From NCBI GenBank assembly GCA_949752735.1, contig OX457042.1:33869289-33933288 (forward strand): a DNA stretch of 64,000 nt, in the 5' to 3' direction. Within the stretch, counting starts at the first letter, position 1, and each line of letters opens with the position of its first letter. This stretch comes from Lumbricus terrestris (taxonomy: Eukaryota > Annelida > Clitellata > Crassiclitellata > Lumbricidae). Made by a program: the position numbers and the translations under genes. Of this stretch, positions 1 to 11,405 are shown in pieces. Below the pieces are notes generated by a model. The model worked only from the letters and a program-made list of their open reading frames with translations, did no database searches and had not been told where the DNA came from.

Positions 1-2660
1 ATAGCTTGCCCCAAGCGTCACATTCTACACCTTAGAGTTGCATTTGAACGTATTAAAACTGTTCGTAAACAATCATATCAAGTAATATAAATATAATTAA
101 TGCATTCATCTGATGCGGTTAATCACAGATGTTATGTCACTATGTGACAATGTATGGCAATAGTATCGCATTATCCTGCATTCATTCACTCATTCGTTTA
201 TTGCCTCATTGTATGCATAAATATGTTCTCCCAACCAAACACAAACAATTTCTCAGTCAAGTCTCTTTACAAAAAGAACAGTTTTCAATCATGAGTGGAA
301 TGTCCCAAGACAAAAGAAATGGCTCAAGAGGAAGTCAACTCCAATTGTCATGCCCAACTATTGGAACTGCAAACTATCAGCAACACAATATGTTAGAGTG
401 CTGAAAAACATGCAGAGAGCACCCAAAACTTCACCTTCAAATATCTGGAAGAACAAAGACATCTGGAGTAACATAGCTTAAACATGTAAGAAGGTGATCC
501 AAACAGACACAAGCATTACACCCACATTGAAAACCAAAACAAAGACTTTGAACAAAGTGATAGTTTTCTCTATGGATTCTGGGAATGCCAAGTTCTAAGG
601 CCTATATATAAGGCCTATATAATTTATAAGGTCCAACGTTTTACAGGCAGAAGAGCGAGTCAAAGAATTCTTGTTTCAAAACGTGACTTTCTATACATAG
701 AGCAGCAAGTGTAATGGAATTCTCCTGAAGCATGACTTCTCACACAACGGCTCCAGGTCTCTGAGCTCTGAGGAGACATCAACAGATCCCAACATAGCTT
801 TAGCATGGATGATGGAAAAGCACAGTAACGAGGTAAATTGTTTTATATGTGATTTATAGCAGAAAACATAATGCCATCAATAACAATCCTTAGTATGTCC
901 AAAAATGTAGATATACTTTGTTCAACTACTTTTATATGAAGGCATTCACAAAATTCAAATAAATCCTTGCTTATATACAAATAATCCAGAATACTGTTAC
1001 TAACATGACGTGTAGAAAATCACGATGTTATCCTGAATGTGTTCTTAATACAGCATGCGCTTCTACTTTATCACTATTTAGCCTTGGATCAGCCTGATGG
1101 ACAAGTTAAAAAATTTAAGCCAACTTACAAACTAACTTTTATGAAACTCTTCTGTAATCATTAGTTTCTTTTTTAAAACACTGTCCTCACAAAAGTTTCA
1201 TAATTTTTTTTAAATGGAGTTAACTCTATGAAACTATTTTCTATGGCACCATGGCTTTCACCATCACCAAAGGCAGTTCACCAAATGCAGTTTCAATTAA
1301 GAGTCTGCGAAGTCTATAATAAATATTTATGGCAACATGGAGTATCGGGAGGGAACGTCTATGGTGGTGTAATTGGTTGACTTAAAATAGACACAGGTTA
1401 TATGCACCAAGAGGGTAGTGTATGATGTGACGTATTATGTCATCTCGTATTCCTGCCATTTGGTGGTCCTGAAAAGGGCTGTTCTCAGCTGTCTAGCACA
1501 GGCAGTGCTGGGCAATTTGGCACAGAATGTTCAAGTACGCAAGATGGAAGGTAGCTCCGAACCATTGAAGTCACATGAAATCATCTAGGTAGCATGGACC
1601 ATCTCCTTGGAATTGTCATTCATTCTTCTGAAATAGCCTTGGCTCGCTTCCAACACACTTCACCGCCGTTTGTGTGGGCTCTAGTCACTGGATTCATGAA
1701 ATTTTGACTGATAACTGTGACACCGGGGGTCAAAGCCCATCACATGTTGGTTTTTGACTTTTTGTATTCAGTCATATTCTACAGTTAATCTGCTTCAAAA
1801 AACTTTTTACATAATAAAAATATCTTTTTTCTAACTGAAGTTATATTCTTTTGAATCTGCATTTTGCAAAATTATTACAATTGAGAAAATCGAATTCAAA
1901 GTTTCAGAACATTTGTGTCATGAAAGTCCTTAGTATCAATTACTTAACCTGAATTGGCTGGTTAATAAATGGCTATATCCTGTATCAAATAATCAAATAG
2001 CATGAAAAACAAGCTACTAGTTTCCAAATTGTGATGGATTTACAGGCAACTGCTAATGAAGGATACGATTGAATGTGCAAATATGAAGCGTAAACAAACA
2101 CGACGTCCATATCGCGACGACCAGACATTTCATCGTAGACATGGCCTACGCTGAATGAGGTGTAGGCTAATACTTCTAGCAAATAATTGACCCGACTCTA
2201 AGACAAGTTTGAATAGGAATATGTATTTCCATTTATTATTTAAATAGATGGAAACATTAAGCCTAGTGCGACCGATAACGTCGGCGGCAAACATCACCCT
2301 CTGTATACTATGTATAAGCTACCTCAAAGAAATGTTTACACAATGGCTTACGGCGATCGAAATATGGATAGGCGTATATATACAAATAAATTACGCCCGA
2401 TTTCAATCTTGAAATTCTCTGATATATTACGCGACTCTCTTCAGTACTAATAAAAAAACTTTAATTATCTAGGCCTAGCCTATATACTTAGATAATTATT
2501 GTTCCTACTTATATATCTTGTACGCTGCGCTTTGATGTGGGACAATGAAGTTAGGCTATCAAACCAGTACTAATCCCTCTTCCAGTAGAACTATATTTAT
2601 GATGGGTGGAGGGATAGATGGATGATGGGTGGGTGGATTGTCAGGACTGCCAGTTTAACC
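1..2660. other. No supported gene; AT-rich noncoding sequence
   Basis: Short open frames on both strands lack splice signals or protein-like composition. A few GC-richer words near 1450-1560 hint at old repeat material, but I could not place it in a family. Confidence 0.5.
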
Positions 2661-2668
2661 CTGTTTAC

Positions 2669-2788
2669 CATAATTGACAATATGTTTGCGCACGTTATAC
2701 CGTGATCGTATTTATCTAAGAATGTCTGCAGCTTGTCCTTATCACCACCATTTGAGCAGTTAATCAACTTCCTAATTTTACTCTCCAT
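2669..2788 (-). CDS. Candidate first coding exon, unknown protein
   Basis: The minus-strand ATG at 2788 gives 40 codons (MESKIRKLINCSNGGDKDKL, then QTFLDKYDHG) ending at ATTATG with a GTAAAC donor, phase 0. The composition looks protein-like (charged, amphipathic), in contrast with the AT-rich surroundings. I do not recognise a family and found no second exon. Confidence 0.25.
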
Positions 2789-3354
2789 GACGTAAAATAA
2801 AGTCTATATGAATTGTTTCCGACGCTAACGCAATCGGAACGTAAGGAATTGAGCACCAAAAATAAAATATCTACTGGTCTCGATATAGATGCGCTTAGCA
2901 TGAAGGTCAGGGCAGCGAGATTTCCCGTAAACCAATAAGACTCTCCGAAAACTGGATCGGAGGCGTGGTTTGACCTATAGTGAAGTGGATATTTCAACAA
3001 CAATCATAATTTAGATAAAAATTGTTCTCATTTAAATAGATGACACAGTTTACTGGGACCATTTAGTAGCATTTCAAAGGTATAATTTATTAAGTGGTAC
3101 ACAGGGCTACAAGAAATAGTCTGGTCGGTGTGTGAAAACTCGGTCGTTCATGGCGAATTCTAACTTTGAAAACAAGCTCATTGAGCGATTGTTTCAGAGC
3201 AAAGCTTCACACCACATGCGCTAAAAGTCATTTTTAGAACCACTAAACATTTGAAGTAAACATTCCTAATTGTAGAAATTGAAAGTAGACATATTCTTAA
3301 ATAATAATACACTATAAAACGATATTTCGTATTTTTGCCCTTCTCACCTATTTT

Positions 3355-3687
3355 CAGTGTGAGAATTGTGGAAAAATAACTGGGGGGTTGGCCTATGATA
3401 AACTTGGAATTGGGGTGTGAAAAACAGAGTTTACTATGGGGCACTAAAGTAAGTAAGTATATTCTTTAATGCAACCAGTTGCAAAACAGCACTCTGGTGA
3501 ACAAGTATCACATATAAAATTTTTAAAAAAAACTTCACATACGACATCAAAAAAAGACTATCGACAAAACAAAGTAACTAGTATGTAAAAAGCATTCTAG
3601 TTACAAATGTTACTAATGTTACATTCTAGTTACTAAGAAAGACTGGGGGGGGGTTGAAACCCCCAACCCCCGGCAATTCTCACCCTG
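3355..3687. mobile_element. hAT-type MITE, family 1, with a nested insertion
   Basis: Ends CAGTGTGAGAATTG and CAATTCTCACCCTG are inverted repeats; the identical 8-bp flank CCTATTTT occurs at 3347-3354 and 3688-3695. The interior matches the copies at 14159 and 15478 but is split at about 3447 by a LINE 3' fragment. No transposase frame. Confidence 0.9.
3447..3625 (-). mobile_element. LINE 3' fragment inserted in the MITE
   Basis: Begins AAGTAAGTAAGTATATTCTT, then AATGCAACCAGTTGCAAAAC and CACTCTGGTGAACAAG. The same segment recurs at 7003-7165. The tetranucleotide end is the 3' tail of a minus-strand element. A short ACTAA duplication may flank it. Confidence 0.7.
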
Positions 3688-3714
3688 CCTATTTTACCCT
3701 TTTGCGCTGTATTT

Positions 3715-3805
3715 AGAATACCGACAAGCGACGGGTTTCGAGCCCCGGCGTCACAATTGGTTAGGTGCTGGTAGTCTCCACCCAGGAACACAAATTTAGC
3801 GGGCA
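3715..3805 (+). mobile_element. Possible tRNA-derived SINE remnant
   Basis: A B-box-like GGGTTTCGAGCCCC is followed by TGGTTAGGTGCTGGTAGTCT. No full A box or tail was found. Confidence 0.35.
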
Positions 3806-3931
3806 AAATATTTTTTACCCCTCCAAGAAGTTATTTTTTAGCTATATTATTATAATGATTTAATGAAAATATTTACATAATAAACAATTTATTTCATTTA
3901 AATGGAGTAAAATCGCAACAAACCAAGTTAC

Positions 3932-4094
3932 CTTCTGCATTATCAACTGCCAGGTTCAAGTTAGAAGGAGCTGTGCTGTATGGATGCTGCACACTACATG
4001 AACGACCGTCTTGCAAAGTCTTGGAAAATAAGTTTACAGACGAGCACTGCAGTCGCCTAACTGCCATCGAAGCAGTTCTGATCAACGCCATTTC
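3932..4094 (-). CDS. Candidate first coding exon of a mitochondrial protein
   Basis: Minus strand: an acceptor-like TTTTCAG precedes GAAATGGCG, and the ATG at 4091 opens MALIRTASMAVRRLQCSSVN, ending 53 codons later at a GAAG donor followed by GTAACT. The N-terminal residues are Arg/Ser/Ala-rich without acids for over 25 positions, as in mitochondrial presequences, and YSTAPS resembles a cleavage region. No downstream exon was recognised below 3900. The protein is not identified; a fatty-acid-oxidation enzyme is conceivable but unsupported. Confidence 0.4.
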
Positions 4095-4099
4095 CTGAA

Positions 4100-4930
4100 A
4101 ACAAAAACTAGCCTAGAGTGATTTAATTAAAACAGAATCTTTAAAAAGTTGAAATTATTCTAACTGCCTTATATACCATGCAATCGATAACTTGACGTGG
4201 TAGCCTAAACTTAATCGATTATTAAACGAAACCGGGGCACACTTAGCGCATCGGTGCTCATCTAGGGTTTTACGCATCAAAGTCCAAATGGTGTCAAAAT
4301 GTGTGTCCGCTGAATATTCTCACTTTTATGGCACACTTTAACGCAGAATCTGAATAATTAGATTAAATAGGAATGCTATAATACGATATACTTTTGCTCA
4401 CCGGAATGAAACAACTTTTCAGGGCTATAAAGTATATTAAATCCTCCCTCCGCACTGCAGGCTCCTGTATCCATCGACCATTGATACCATAGATATATTA
4501 TATTCACGCATCAGGCATCGGAGGCCTAAGTATGTCTGAGACCCCCGTTGAGCGGCACAAACCATTATAAATCGCACTTGGAGCGTGACGCCGTCCTATT
4601 CAAATGGGCCGCAGTGGTGAAGGATCTCATCTGAGTCGGATCCGACCACTTCACTGAAAATGACAATATAGAGTCGAGGCCATAATATACGGTTACTATA
4701 ATTTTATAAGGTCGAGTGCATTGACATTTACACCTATCTGGCACAACATTGCTAGCTAGCCTACTTAAATTTCACCAATAAATTGCTAAATCACTATACA
4801 GAATATTTGGCATATAATCTTAGCTGCTCCCATGCATTTACCCGGTTCCCAGTTTTTCGCTCCGATCGCGATATGTAGTTAAAAAATATATATCTGTCTA
4901 ACTCATGGTACGTGTAGTCTGACTTCATCC
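4100..4930. other. Noncoding stretch, no feature identified
   Basis: About 830 bp upstream of the candidate mitochondrial exon. It could hold the promoter of that gene, but no motif is decisive. Confidence 0.4.
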
Positions 4931-4949
4931 CGAACTATACCCCGCAGTC

Positions 4950-5150
4950 GATCGAGTCGTGGGCTACGATCGACTTGGCTCGCGCGACGATCGACTCGAT
5001 CGACTTTGTCGACTCGCCGACCTCTCGACGACTCGATCGACTTGGCTCGGCCGACGATCGACTCGATCGACTTCGTCGACTCGCCGACCTCTCGCCGACT
5101 CGATCGACTTGGCTCGGCCAACGATCGACTCGATCGACTTCACGTCGACT
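4950..5150. repeat. Left subterminal tandem array of the foldback element
   Basis: Repeated GACTCGATCGACTTGGCTCG and CGTCGACTCGCCGACCTCTC modules, about 15 bp basic period. Open frames here on both strands are artefacts of the repeat. Confidence 0.85.
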
Positions 5151-5214
5151 TGGCCTAGTTTTGTCTCTTGCTCATCTCTGCAATTACGTGATCTCAAAAT
5201 GAAATTGTATATCT

Positions 5215-6135
5215 GTGTCATAATCTGTGTGACGTAACAATGAGCCTAATTTCGTATTCTGAGTGAATTTATAGTAGATTGCACTGCAATTAACCGCAGT
5301 GACGTCACATTAGGCCTCGTTTTAGATTCTGTAAATGAACTTCAATAATTATTACAGTAGATCTGTGTAATAATCGAAGTGACGTCACAATGGACCTAGT
5401 TTATACTCTCAAAATGTACTTCTATAATAATAGATCTGTATCATAATCGAAGTTAGTCACAATTCTCAAAATGAACCTCTTTAATAGTAGGTATGTGTCA
5501 TGATCGAAGATTCGAAGTGACGTCAAAATGGGCCCATGCAGTTTTTATATTCTCATACTAGACGTAGGCCTATAATAATCGATTTGTTTCACAATCAGAG
5601 CGATGTTGCGTTTAAACAAGCCCCAGTTTTGTATTATAAAAATGAAATAATATGGGAGCAGATTTGTATCATAAACAAAATGACGCCACAATAGACCTAA
5701 TAAACTTATAAACTTATTTAATAGTGTGGTTGTATGATAATCGAAGTGCCGTCATAAAAGACCCCGTTTTATATTTGCAAAAAGAACATAATATACTGGT
5801 TGATCTGTTTAATAATAGAAGTTACATCACAATAGGTCTTGTTTATATTCTCTAAATGCACTTCTATAATGGTGCATTTTGTATCATAATCGAAGTGACG
5901 TCACAATAGGCCTAGTTTTTTTTATTCTCGAAGTGAACTTGTAATATAATAGTAAAATTGTATCATAATCAGAGTAACGTTACAATAAGCAAAGGCCTAG
6001 TTTATTATTTTCAAAATTAATGAAATTATATGATAGTAGATCTGTATCCTGATCGAAGTGACGTCACAATAGGCCTAAGTTCGTTTCTCAGTGAACTTAA
6101 TTTATTGCAGAATTGTATCATAATCGAAGTAAGTT
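5215..6135. repeat. Degenerate ~80-85-bp tandem array with CRE-like octamers
   Basis: About 11 units, each with the frame ATAATCGAAGTGACGTCACA, then a TAGGCCTAGTTTTA-like segment, then ATTCTCAAAATGAAC, then a TAGATCTGTATCATAATCG-like segment. A full TGACGTCA octamer is seen near 5300, 5380, 5519, 5897 and 6058; other units carry one- or two-base variants. Confidence 0.8.
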
Positions 6136-6224
6136 CATAAAAAGGTCCCGTTTTATATTCTTAAAATTAACATCTACATATATACAGGCCCATAATAGTA
6201 GGCTATATCTGTATCATGCTCATT

Positions 6225-6515
6225 CAGGAGCGGATCCAATGGAGGCAATCCGGCCATGTCCCCACTCCATTAAGAGATTTGCAAAGAAGTACCCCTTCCC
6301 GTCAGGTTTCAGGAAGTGCTGTAAATCAACGCAAAGGGAACAGGAAGATGAGAAAGTAGCACATGACTGAAAAAGTAATCAGATTTTAAATAACCTGAAT
6401 TGCCACAGGTTTTTAGAAGTTTTTCGGGCGAAAGACAAAAAAATTTCGGCGGAATTTTGTCGGCTCCAGACAAAAAGTTTTGGCCTCCCTTCCAAAATTT
6501 CTGTATCCGTCCCTG
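6225..6515. mobile_element. hAT-type MITE nested in the foldback element
   Basis: Ends CAGGAGCGGATCC and GTATCCGTCCCTG are imperfect inverted repeats. The flanks TGCTCATT and TACTTGTT are only partly alike, so the duplication is eroded. A related left end (CAGGGGCGGATCGG) occurs at 24299. Confidence 0.6.
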
Positions 6516-6729
6516 TACTTGTTCAATTCAAATCGAAAACGTGCGTCTATAGTCAACTTTCACATTTCCACTAACACGAAATCGCCAACACTGCCAAAAG
6601 GTTCATTTGCGGTACTTGTGTGCAAAAAGTGAATTACGTCATTAAGCGTAGCCTATATCATCTAGGTCCCTTTGAGTCTTCAAGAAATAGTAGAATAAGA
6701 AAAATATTTACTAAGTAAAATATTTCTAA

Positions 6730-6975
6730 GTCGAGTCGAGTCGACGAAACAACGATCGACTCGACTTACAAGTCAACGATTTTTCGATCGACTCGACTTG
6801 GCAAGACTCACGATCGACTCGACTTGCAAGTCGATCGAGTCGACGATTTTTCGATCGACTCGACTTGGCTAGACTCACGATCGACTCGACTTGCAAGTCG
6901 ATCGAGTCGACGATTTTTCGATCGACTCGACTTGGCCGAGTTATGATCGACTCGGTCGATCAACTCGATCGACTG
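6730..6975. repeat. Right subterminal tandem array of the foldback element
   Basis: CGATCGACTCGACTTG units organised in a larger unit of about 68 bp (AAGTCGATCGAGTCGACG, then ATTTTTCGATCGACTCG, then GCTAGACTCACG), repeated twice. Confidence 0.85.
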
Positions 6976-7002
6976 CGGGGTATATCCCGAACCCCTTTCT
7001 AA

Positions 7003-7165
7003 GTAAGTAAGTAAGTAAGTATATTCTTTAATGCAACCAGTTGCAAAACAGCACTCTGGTGAACAAGTATCACATATAGAAACTTCACATACGACATCAA
7101 AAAAGACTATCGACAAAACAAAGTAACTAGTATGTAAAAAGCATTCTAGTTACAAATGTTTTCCT
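7003..7165 (-). mobile_element. LINE 3' fragment, second copy
   Basis: Nearly identical to 3447-3625; starts with (AAGT)n and runs through AATGCAACCAGTTGCAAAAC to GCATTCTAGTTACAAATG. It abuts the right flank of the foldback element. Confidence 0.7.
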
Positions 7166-7519
7166 CATCTGATTATCTGTTCTTGGTAACACCCGGTCAT
7201 GGTGTCTGGGGCGTAAATTATGACCCGTTTGCTTCGCTGGGGGGGAGCAAATCATGGAGGACATGGCCTGGGCGTGTCAATTCTGCGACATTGATGCGCT
7301 TAATTCATGCCCAATGTTCCATAGGCCTATAGTTTTACCATGATATTATATAGGCCTTTAAGAGGTACTTGCATTTTTTTACCACAGTATGTTTTTACAG
7401 ATAGATTGCTCCAACGACCATTGTTATTGGATTGCTCTTTTTACTTACTTACTTTTCTTAGTTTTGTGCCAACAACCTCTTGGCTAAAATCGCTACTCTT
7501 TGGCATGAACGCTTTGTTG

Positions 7520-7890
7520 ATAACCAAGAATGACGTCACGATTTGTTACATCACTACACGCGGTATACAACAAAATCTGAGAAATTGACCATCAAGAACA
7601 TCAAAAACTGGAGAAGAGAAAGAACAATTCCAATGTTTTTACGATAAGATATTGATCCGTGTTTAGCGGACAACGGATACATTCTTGGACCTTCTTCATC
7701 TTAGCACTTTATTGACAACGTCACGATTCGTTAAATCCCTACCTGAAGTATTAACTGTAAAATCTGATAAATTGAAGGTGACCATCAAGAACATCAGAAA
7801 TTGGAGTTAAAGAACAGCTTCAATGTTTTTACGATAACATATTAATCCGTGCTCGGCGGACAACGCATACATTCTTGGATATTCCTTTTA
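7520..7890. repeat. Two-copy tandem duplication, ~200-bp unit
   Basis: Both copies carry GACCATCAAGAACATCA, CAATGTTTTTACGATAA, CGGACAACG and ATACATTCTTGGA in the same order, about 190-200 bp apart, with about 85-90 percent identity by eye. No gene recognised. Confidence 0.7.
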
Positions 7891-8047
7891 ACACTTCCAA
7901 TTCCTGAACTATGTCAGCAGGGCCGCCGAGACAAACCAGTGTAGAAGATGACTGCAACGCGAGCTCAGAGCGAATGGAATTGGATGCTCTTGACAGAGTA
8001 AACATTGTCAAATCTAGTTTAGGGACTTATATAGCGCCGTTGTATAA

Positions 8048-8580
8048 TTGGCATACTTTTGCAATCGGAGGGGTTGAGGGGGCGAAAAATACAGTGAGTT
8101 TTTGCCAGTGAAAACTTGTGGCGTTGAGACGGGACTATATATTATAAGAGCCATTTCATTTCCGGAAATTGTCAGATCCAACTTTTGTTTCAGCCATATT
8201 ATTTTCATCAATTCAACTTCTATTTCCCCAGAAAATATTTCCATCAATCCACCAGAGTTTCTAATGACGATAATAACCCTAACGACGCTCAACCTGACCT
8301 AACAAATACTCGTGACAAAGACTACTCTCTTGGTACATAATATAGGCCTATTCATTATTCTGTCAGTTTTGGTGAAGCAATGATCATTGCTTCATTGAAA
8401 TAGAAGCTGGATTGATGAAAATAATATGACTGAAACAAAATTTGAACTGACAATTTCCGGAAATGAAATGGCTCTTATAATAATTATCTTAGTCCACATC
8501 TCAAAGCCACTTGCACTGGCAAAACCTCACTGTATTTTTCGCCCCCTCAACTCTTCCCCCCGTTTGTAAAGTATGCCAAA
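8048..8580. repeat. Long inverted repeat (hairpin), ~180-bp arms
   Basis: Left arm from TTGGCATACTTT through GTTGAGGGGGCGAAAAATAC and CATTTCATTTCCGGAAATTG; the right arm repeats these in reverse complement (CAATTTCCGGAAATGAAATG, GTATTTTTCGCCCCCTCAAC, AAAGTATGCCAAA). A loop of about 165 bp separates the arms. Foldback-type MITE or inverted duplication. Confidence 0.8.
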
Positions 8581-8604
8581 AGCATAACTGTTGTGTTGAG
8601 GTTT

Positions 8605-8610
<6 letters not shown>

Positions 8611-8646
<36 letters not shown>
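8611..8646. repeat. (TA)n microsatellite
   Basis: About 18 uninterrupted TA dinucleotides followed by a T run. Confidence 0.95.
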
Positions 8647-8656
<10 letters not shown>

Positions 8657-8910
8657 CAGCGTCTTTGGACAGTATCTAATGATGACACTAAGTATCCCAT
8701 TCCTAACTGACTTTCATGGCGCCTATATATAGAAGACACTTAGGTCCCAGATACTACAGTTGTTCCCAGAACAGTTTTAAATTTATGAGTATATACTTTT
8801 CTGAAGGAGATATCCAGTGAGCCCTACAGAATTAAGTGCATGTCCCAAGAGCTATGAATATGGTAGATCTGTGATAGTTGGTGCACCTGCAAGTAAAGTT
8901 AACTTGTTAA

Positions 8911-9215
8911 TAAAGCCATGGGCGGAGACCTAGGGGGGTCAGGGGGGACGGTCCCCCCAATGGAAGTGTTGGGGAGGACGGCCCATGCATTTGTCCCCTC
9001 CAATCGTTGAGCGTCAAGACTTAAAAAAAGGTCATAAACTTTTTTGGCGGCGAAAATAGAAAAATTTCGTCGAGATTTGGCCAGATGACTTAAAACAAAA
9101 AAAAGGTCATCAACTTTTTTGGCGGCGAAAATAGAAAAATTTCGTCGAGATTTGACTGGATGACTAAAAAAAACCAACTTTTTCGGGGGCGAAAATTTTT
9201 TTTCCCCTTGGGATT
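8911..9215. mobile_element. MITE of the CATGGGCGGAGACC family, right end unclear
   Basis: Starts CATGGGCGGAGACCTAGG, has the paired G and C runs and GGCCCATGCATTTGTCCCC, then two tandem copies of GGTCATCAACTTTTTTGGCG followed by the GCGAAAATAGAAAAATTTCG module. Same family as 46750-47137 and 50682-50991. Confidence 0.7.
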
Positions 9216-9229
9216 GGGAAATAGATCCG

Positions 9230-10190
9230 TACAGACGGTGTATATGACATTGTGTACACCAGTCGCAGTTGAGAATACGGTCTTATAATTTTATGGGCAC
9301 AGGGTTGTAGTTTCTTGGCTACTTTTAGAAGTGCTTGAAACCTCTATCTTCACCTTTGATTTCACGTTTTCATGCTTGGAATAGTTGTGCTATATAAATT
9401 TATGATTGTGAATGCGACTGCTGAAAACCTTCACCTCTAAGGATAGGCAAAAGGATGGTACCTCTGTCTCAGCAGTGTCAATGAACTCTACGCCTATATG
9501 TGAGGCTGTTTGGTATTGCACAGAACCTACTATAGGAAAATGAACATTGAACAGTAGAAATAACTGAAGCAATAAGTATTGTATTACTTGTATTGCTTCT
9601 GTTATTTCTACTGTTCAATGTTCTAGCCCCACTGCACATTCAATGTTCAACATACTGGTATGCTTCCTTCAGAATTTTGACTGTGGGTCTGTGACTTCAT
9701 CCTGTGGTTCCTGCATGCAACATATTAGCCTCACAGGCTCACAGTGGTCGGCAGGTCATTTTGGAACAGACAGCCATTCATTCAAAGTCTTGAGAGTTTT
9801 CTTTTTCACCATCTTCTCTTAGATTGCTGCAACGCAGCCTTTGTCATTTATTCACTTGCGTTTTGTTTGCCGATCACTCTAGTTGATTTTGGTCTTGTTT
9901 TTGTCACGCTAGAAGTCTACCTTTGAGCAGTTGCTGAGAACTAAATGGTGCTATACAAATGTGTGCCTGTAGGAATCTAGAAACATAGAACTTTTAATGC
10001 TGATGCAATGCAAAATTGCAAGTTCACTCAGTCATTAATAAATAATATTACAGAACAGTTGGTCATGGTTGTTGGAATTGTTTAGTACGCATTGTTACTG
10101 CATACTATAATTTCGGTATAATAAATCGGAGTTTTTGTTGGTAAACAGGAAGTCTGCTGTCTGAAGTCCAGAATACGATGCCTTGAAGAC
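9230..10190. other. Noncoding stretch with weak LINE-like remnants
   Basis: 9735-9970 contains SFWNRQPFIQSLESFLF-like and AFVIYSLAF-like frames followed by a GGTGCTATACAAAT tail, suggesting a decayed plus-strand LINE 3' end. Nothing else is supported. Confidence 0.4.
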
Positions 10191-10228
10191 AAGACTGAGG
10201 TTTATTTCATACTAACTTTTGTACATGG

Positions 10229-10423
<195 letters not shown>

Positions 10424-10904
10424 ATCATCATATTCATATTCATATTCATATTCATCATCATATTCATATTCATATTCATCATCATATTCATCATCATATT
10501 CATCATCATTATCTTCATCATCATAATTGTTATTTTATGCTCTCAGTATCACTCAGTCACCATCCAGATTATTATTATATATTATTATATTATTATTCTT
10601 GATAATGGTAGTAGAAGTAGCAGCTACTGCTGCAGTATACTAATTTTGTTTATAGTAGAAGAAGTATAGTAGTACGAGTAGTAGCAGCGGGCTAGAACAT
10701 TTTCATTATTATTTCATATGCTGTATTACCCTAAAGAGCTTTTCAGGAGCTTTACGACTAGTGTGAAGGCTCCATTTGCTAAAATGCTTGATCGCAGCAA
10801 ACCAACAGCAAGACTTGTCATAATCAAACTTGATCATCTGGATAATGGATCCATGCTATAATGTGGTATGAGACACTTGATATGGTCCTTCATGCATAAA
10901 TCTG

Positions 10905-11395
10905 TGTTTTAAGTAATACAATGCACCCAGTACAAAGAGAACACAAGCTGAATGTGGGCTTAGTAATACAATACCATACACTGAGTACAAAGACAATACA
11001 ACCTGAGTGTGGTCTTAGTAATACAATGCACCAAGTACAAAGACAATACAACATGAAAGTGGCCTTGGTAATACAATGCACTGAGTACAAGATAATACAG
11101 CCTGAATGTGTTCTTAGTAGTACAATACACTGTGTACAAAGACAATACAACCTGAATGTGGTCTTGGTAATACATTACACTGAGTACAAAGACAGTACAA
11201 TCTGAATGGGTGTTAGTAATACATTGCGCCAAGTACAAAGACAATACAACATGAATGTGGTCTTAGCATTACAATGCACCAAGTACAAATACAGTACAAC
11301 CTGAATGTGGTCTTAGTAATACAGTACGTTTAATACCAAGACAAGGTAGTACAATACACTGTGTGCAAAGACAATACAACCTGAATGTGGTCTTG
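10905..11395. repeat. 50-bp minisatellite, about 10 copies
   Basis: Unit TAATACAATGCACCAAGTAC, then AAAGACAATACAACCTGAAT, then GTGGTCTTAG, with scattered substitutions and small indels. Long frames on both strands are by-products. Confidence 0.9.
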
Positions 11396-11405
11396 ATGAA
11401 CTTAG

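Larger units (their letters stand above)
4936..6984. mobile_element. 2.05-kb foldback transposon with tandem-repeat arms
   Basis: The outer ends TATACCCCGCAGTCGATCGA and their exact reverse complement at 6965-6984 are flanked by the identical 8-mer TCCCGAAC (4928-4935 and 6985-6992). Inside each end is an array of short direct repeats of the type GATCGACTCGACTTGG (about 4950-5150 and 6730-6975), in opposite orientation, so the arms can pair. The central part is a degenerate tandem array (5215-6135) plus a nested MITE (6225-6515). No transposase frame is present, so it is non-autonomous. The design recalls the TU elements described from sea urchin and Drosophila FB elements (from memory). Confidence 0.85.

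Noticed and set aside
1985..2182. 65-codon minus frame
   Set aside because: No recognisable features, no splice context, random expectation for this length.
4903..5237. Four overlapping 70-90-codon frames on both strands
   Set aside because: All lie in the GATCGACT tandem array, which has few stop codons in any frame.
7911..8111. Plus-strand frame starting MSAGPPRQTSVEDD
   Set aside because: It looks protein-like for 35 codons but has no donor and runs into the hairpin repeat; evidence too thin for a gene call.
8511..8739. Frames containing IYIYIY
   Set aside because: TA microsatellite.
10890..11244. Cys-rich 86-94-codon frames
   Set aside because: Products of the 50-bp minisatellite; no splice or start context.
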